This document shows positions 60,584 through 64,000 of a DNA stretch of 64,000 nt, one piece after another (position 1 is the first letter of the stretch; the number at the start of each line of letters is the position of its first letter). Under the pieces are notes generated by a model. It was given only the letters and a program-made list of their open reading frames with translations. It had not been told where the DNA came from and did no database searches. A program made the position numbers and the translations under genes. The stretch is from a virus: positions 1 through 64,000 of the IMG/VR virus record IMGVR_UViG_3300028920_000044; one strand, 5' to 3'.

Positions 60584-63500
60584 TTATCCTCCAGCACCAA
60601 GATCTACAAAAGTTCCAACACCATCTACCCAATCAACACCATCATACCATACAGGGATAGATATACCTGCTCTACTTGCTAGACTTCCAATAAACCACAT
60701 TTCACCAGTAACAGGTGAAGGAGGAAGCGAATCTGCGGTAGCTGCATAATTCCAACTCACACCACCAGAAGGTCTAGCAGCTAACTCATCCAACGCACTT
60801 AATACTTCTATTGGAGAACCAGTCCAATCCCCAGACGTTGTTGGTATATAATTAATCTTAGACGCTTCTGCTACTGTTTGATTCACAACTGTTCCCGTCG
60901 AAGATGGATCAACTAATACCCCAGTACCTAGTGAGAATGGAACTGTAACTATAAGCGATCCACCATTCATTACAATAGCATCATTCGTGCTCGCATTAAT
61001 TACTGGATGAACAGCAGTGCCTCCAGAAGTACCATTAAAGTCTATTTGACCAGTAAAGAAAGCCAAGAAACTATCTAATACTGCAGCATTGTTTAACTGT
61101 AATGATATCGCGTTGTTTTGAGAATTATTTTGAGTTTTCCACTGACTTAACGTACCATGATCAACAGTAGCCGACATTCCTGCTCCAGTGTTGTTGAAAT
61201 TTGTATCTTCTGCAATAACAATAGATCCTGCTCCAGTGTTGTTCATGTGCAAAGCAGGTTGCAATCCGGCAGAATTAACTTCACAGTTAATCAAATTAAA
61301 TCTTTGTGGATTTGTACCATAGAACTTAACAGTTGCATCAACAGATCCGCTACCAGAAATATCAATTCCACAAAATGATGCTACATTACCATCTGCTCCA
61401 CCTGATGTATTACTTGTGCTATAACCTACATCACCATTAATAGTACAAATAGAATTCTTTTCAGGTGAATCACAAACGAAATGCATTCCTGCTTCAATTA
61501 CTATATCCTCAGTATATGATCCTGGAGCAACAGATATTAATGTTTCTCCAGATACTGCTCCGATTGCAGCAGTGAGGGTTTTAAACGGTCTACCAAGCGA
61601 ACCATCAGCAGTATATGAATCTACTCTATTCCCATCTACTTTCAATGTAGTTGTTATTGGATGATCGATTACACTAGAAGGATGAGTAGTAGGATGCACA
61701 TACGCAATCGCGTTATCTTCTATACCATTCAATTTAGTGAGAAGAGTATCTGTTAACGCATTAGTCTCCGATTCAGATTCATATGCAATTTTAATTTCTG
61801 CACCAGTCATATCCGCGGTTGCACCATCTTCAATGCCTGATAATTTCGTTAAATTAGCATTAGTAAAAACATTCGTATCTGGATTTAATTCATATGCAGC
61901 TTTAATTTCGACAGAAGACATATCACCAGAAGCACCAGTCTCAACACCATCTAACTTTAATTTATCAGCAGCGGACATAAACCCACCAGTAACTGTTGTT
62001 GCGGCAGAATGCAGATTACCTCCACCTCTTGTTCCGTGTTGAGAATCACTGAAAGGCATTACTGCCCAATTAACACTTAATTCAGAACTACCATTAATCG
62101 ATAAGCCTGTTCCTACTTTAGATACACCAGGAGTTGCTGCACTTGCAATAGGTATAGATATTTCGCCAGTTCCATCATCTACATTAACATTAGCTCCTGC
62201 GATTACTACACCCAAAGCAGAACCTTGTGCATGAGGTACAGATACTATACCACTCGCAACATTAAGATTATCACCAACCTGTAAAACACCCCTTCTAGTA
62301 TCTGACCCTCTATATACATCTATTTCGGATATTTCAGGATCAACATCGATATTACCACCTGATTTAACAGATAGAACACCTTTATTACCATATCCACCTG
62401 TTTCTACAGCAATCTCATCTCCATCCATATAAGTGTTTCTTCCTGCTTTTACACCACCGAGAGTAACAGCAGTTGCCACTGGAAGAACGTAATTGTTAGA
62501 GTTGATTGCGATCGTATTTAATTTAGCTTTATCAGATACTGATATAAAACCTGCTTCAGATCCACTTACAAGATTATGTAAATTCCCACCACCTCTATCA
62601 CCATGTGCAATATCATCAAATGCATAATTAAGACTTAGGATTCCACCACCATCTACATCTAACCCTGTTCCAACTTTTACACCACCTAGAACAGAATCTG
62701 TAGCAATAGGTAATGAATAAGCATTCGCTCCAGATTCAACACCACCTAATTTAGTCTTCTCTGCATCACTAAACTCATTAGTATTCGCATTCGCTTCATA
62801 TGCAGTTTTAACTTGAAGATCTGTCATAGGTGACCAATCAACATCGGCAATCTTAGACCATTGAGATCCATTGTAAGCATACTGTGCCGATTTTCCATCT
62901 CCATCATCTTGGACTAATACACATTGTCCCGCCTGAGGTCCTGCAATAGCATCCCGAGCAGCTATATTAGCAACAGGGCTTAACCAATCCGCAGATCCAA
63001 AAGAAGGAACATTCTGAATATGAGTCCAATCAATTCTATCAGACGCCCCTCCAGTTGCTATCAATTCTGTTTTCGACCAATAATCTGCCGTTGCTGCTTT
63101 ACTATTCCAAGATGATTTTTCAGCATCACTTACAAATCTATGATCTAAATCTTGAACAATCATTACTGATGTATGAGTAGTTGGATGAACATACGCATTA
63201 GCATTTGTTTCGACTGTTCCCAACTTTGCTTTCTCGGCATCATTAAATTCATTCGTATCAGCATTATTCTCATACGCAGTCTTGATTTCTACATCAGTCA
63301 TATCATCTGTTGCACCATCTTCGAGACCACCTAACTTAACTTTCTCTAAATCAGTAAATACGTTCGTGTTGATATTTGATTCATATGAAGTTTTAATATC
63401 AACAGGAGTCATATCTCCAGCCGTTGCACCATCTTCAACACCATCAAGTTTAGTCCTATCAGCGTCAGTAAATGCGTTAGTATCCACATTAATTTCATAT

Positions 63501-64000
63501 GCGAGTTTTACTTCAGATGGCTCCATATCTGCTGATGCATTATCTTCAATAGCATTTAATTTATTTCTATAGTACTCGGTAAAATCATTCGTTGATTGAA
63601 GAGTAGCACTCAATAGTTGGGTAGTTGGATTCATATTTAAACGATCCCCAACTTTTATTCCTCCAATCTCAGTTGGTGAAGCAACAGGCAATGCAACGGA
63701 AGGTCCTTCATTTGTTAATTGTATAAAGACTGATCCATCGTTTGAGTATTCCCATACATTAAGCGCTTCATTATATCTGAATACTGCATTATTTTCTATT
63801 CCTCTTTCAACTTCAATCCCCACATGGGAGGAAGGAGTACCAACATAATCTTTATTTAAAACAAAGACATCATTTATTGTTCCATTTATATCTGCTTTAC
63901 TATCTAATAAATTATCTAATGCACCTTCACTAGCTCTACCATCTAATTCTTCTCTAAGCCCTTCAATGGCTTCAATAGGATGGGAGTCAGGATGATTTCT
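60584..64000 (-). CDS. Tail fibre/adhesin, 5' end beyond window
   Basis: The frame stays open to the right edge without a stop, so the GTG at 63823 is not a real start; at least 1138 residues are present. The N-terminal part visible begins NHPDSHPIEAIEGLREELDG. A module of about 35-40 residues (x-E-I-K-x-A-Y-E-x-N-x-D-T-N-x-F-x-D-A-x-x-x-K-L-x-G-I-E-x-G-A) occurs at least five times, mainly at both ends of the repeat zone. The C-terminal part has a pectin-lyase-like strand pattern (SLGRPFKTLTAAIGAV ... ISVAPGSYTEDIVIEAG), suggesting a right-handed beta-helix. Likely host-binding. It ends with a hairpin. Confidence 0.85.
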   Translation of the reverse strand, partial: RNHPDSHPIEAIEGLREELDGRASEGALDNLLDSKADINGTINDVFVLNKDYVGTPSSHVGIEVERGIENNAVFRYNEALNVWEYSNDGSVFIQLTNEGPSVALPVASPTEIGGIKVGDRLNMNPTTQLLSATLQSTNDFTEYYRNKLNAIEDNASADMEPSEVKLAYEINVDTNAFTDADRTKLDGVEDGATAGDMTPVDIKTSYESNINTNVFTDLEKVKLGGLEDGATDDMTDVEIKTAYENNADTNEFNDAEKAKLGTVETNANAYVHPTTHTSVMIVQDLDHRFVSDAEKSSWNSKAATADYWSKTELIATGGASDRIDWTHIQNVPSFGSADWLSPVANIAARDAIAGPQAGQCVLVQDDGDGKSAQYAYNGSQWSKIADVDWSPMTDLQVKTAYEANANTNEFSDAEKTKLGGVESGANAYSLPIATDSVLGGVKVGTGLDVDGGGILSLNYAFDDIAHGDRGGGNLHNLVSGSEAGFISVSDKAKLNTIAINSNNYVLPVATAVTLGGVKAGRNTYMDGDEIAVETGGYGNKGVLSVKSGGNIDVDPEISEIDVYRGSDTRRGVLQVGDNLNVASGIVSVPHAQGSALGVVIAGANVNVDDGTGEISIPIASAATPGVSKVGTGLSINGSSELSVNWAVMPFSDSQHGTRGGGNLHSAATTVTGGFMSAADKLKLDGVETGASGDMSSVEIKAAYELNPDTNVFTNANLTKLSGIEDGATADMTGAEIKIAYESESETNALTDTLLTKLNGIEDNAIAYVHPTTHPSSVIDHPITTTLKVDGNRVDSYTADGSLGRPFKTLTAAIGAVSGETLISVAPGSYTEDIVIEAGMHFVCDSPEKNSICTINGDVGYSTSNTSGGADGNVASFCGIDISGSGSVDATVKFYGTNPQRFNLINCEVNSAGLQPALHMNNTGAGSIVIAEDTNFNNTGAGMSATVDHGTLSQWKTQNNSQNNAISLQLNNAAVLDSFLAFFTGQIDFNGTSGGTAVHPVINASTNDAIVMNGGSLIVTVPFSLGTGVLVDPSSTGTVVNQTVAEASKINYIPTTSGDWTGSPIEVLSALDELAARPSGGVSWNYAATADSLPPSPVTGEMWFIGSLASRAGISIPVWYDGVDWVDGVGTFVDLGAGG

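Noticed and set aside
63823-63825. GTG at 63823 as the start of the tail fibre gene
   Set aside because: The frame stays open upstream to the window edge with fibre-like residues and no ribosome binding site before the GTG, so the gene is partial.
1-64000. Integrase, transposase, CRISPR array or tRNA genes
   Set aside because: None found on either strand. The zinc ribbon at 3692 resembles IS1 InsA only at the metal site and lacks a transposase partner or terminal repeats.

Overview
The window is one continuous stretch of a large tailed-phage genome (Caudoviricetes, contractile-tail myophage with distant T4-like core genes). The DNA is AT-rich and almost fully coding, most genes have strong GGAG-type ribosome binding sites, and many neighbours overlap by ATGA or TGATG. 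I see no tRNA, rRNA, integrase, insertion sequence or CRISPR array. The host cannot be named from the sequence. 64 kb of mostly non-redundant structural and replication genes, with part of the DNA polymerase missing, suggests a genome much larger than the window.

Positions 1-12,000 are on the + strand: small hypothetical and membrane proteins, an 872-residue acidic repeat protein, a zinc-ribbon protein, a family B DNA polymerase that stops just before motif C, an SSB-like protein, and a metabolic cassette with FolE2-type GTP cyclohydrolase and a VUT/YhhQ-type queuosine-precursor transporter. The stretch ends with three short genes separated by terminators and promoter-like motifs. A pair of converging terminators near 11,960-12,050 closes it.

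Positions 12,101-64,000 are nearly all on the - strand and hold the virion and packaging genes: tail tube, sheath, baseplate-type proteins, gp25-like wedge, gp26-like protein, major capsid protein, prohead protease, portal, a possible scaffold protein, a 1961-residue tape-measure protein with an M23 peptidase domain, large terminase, a gp6-like wedge protein and a tail fibre running off the right edge. Replication and recombination genes sit inside this block: DnaB-like helicase, UvsX/RecA-like recombinase and a Cas4-like nuclease. So do unusual accessory genes: a protein-isoaspartate methyltransferase, a HAD phosphatase and a membrane M48-like metallopeptidase. One + strand gene (18,636-19,463) interrupts it.

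The most notable points are the truncated polymerase, the FolE2 plus transporter cassette (suggesting 7-deazaguanine DNA or tRNA modification), and a recurrent intergenic motif, TATAWAGAAAT, found on both strands and always oriented toward the next gene. It looks like a phage-specific promoter. Strong hairpins without a U-run, most of them 4-13 nt after a stop codon, also recur. All functional calls come from reading sequences and motifs; no database search was run.
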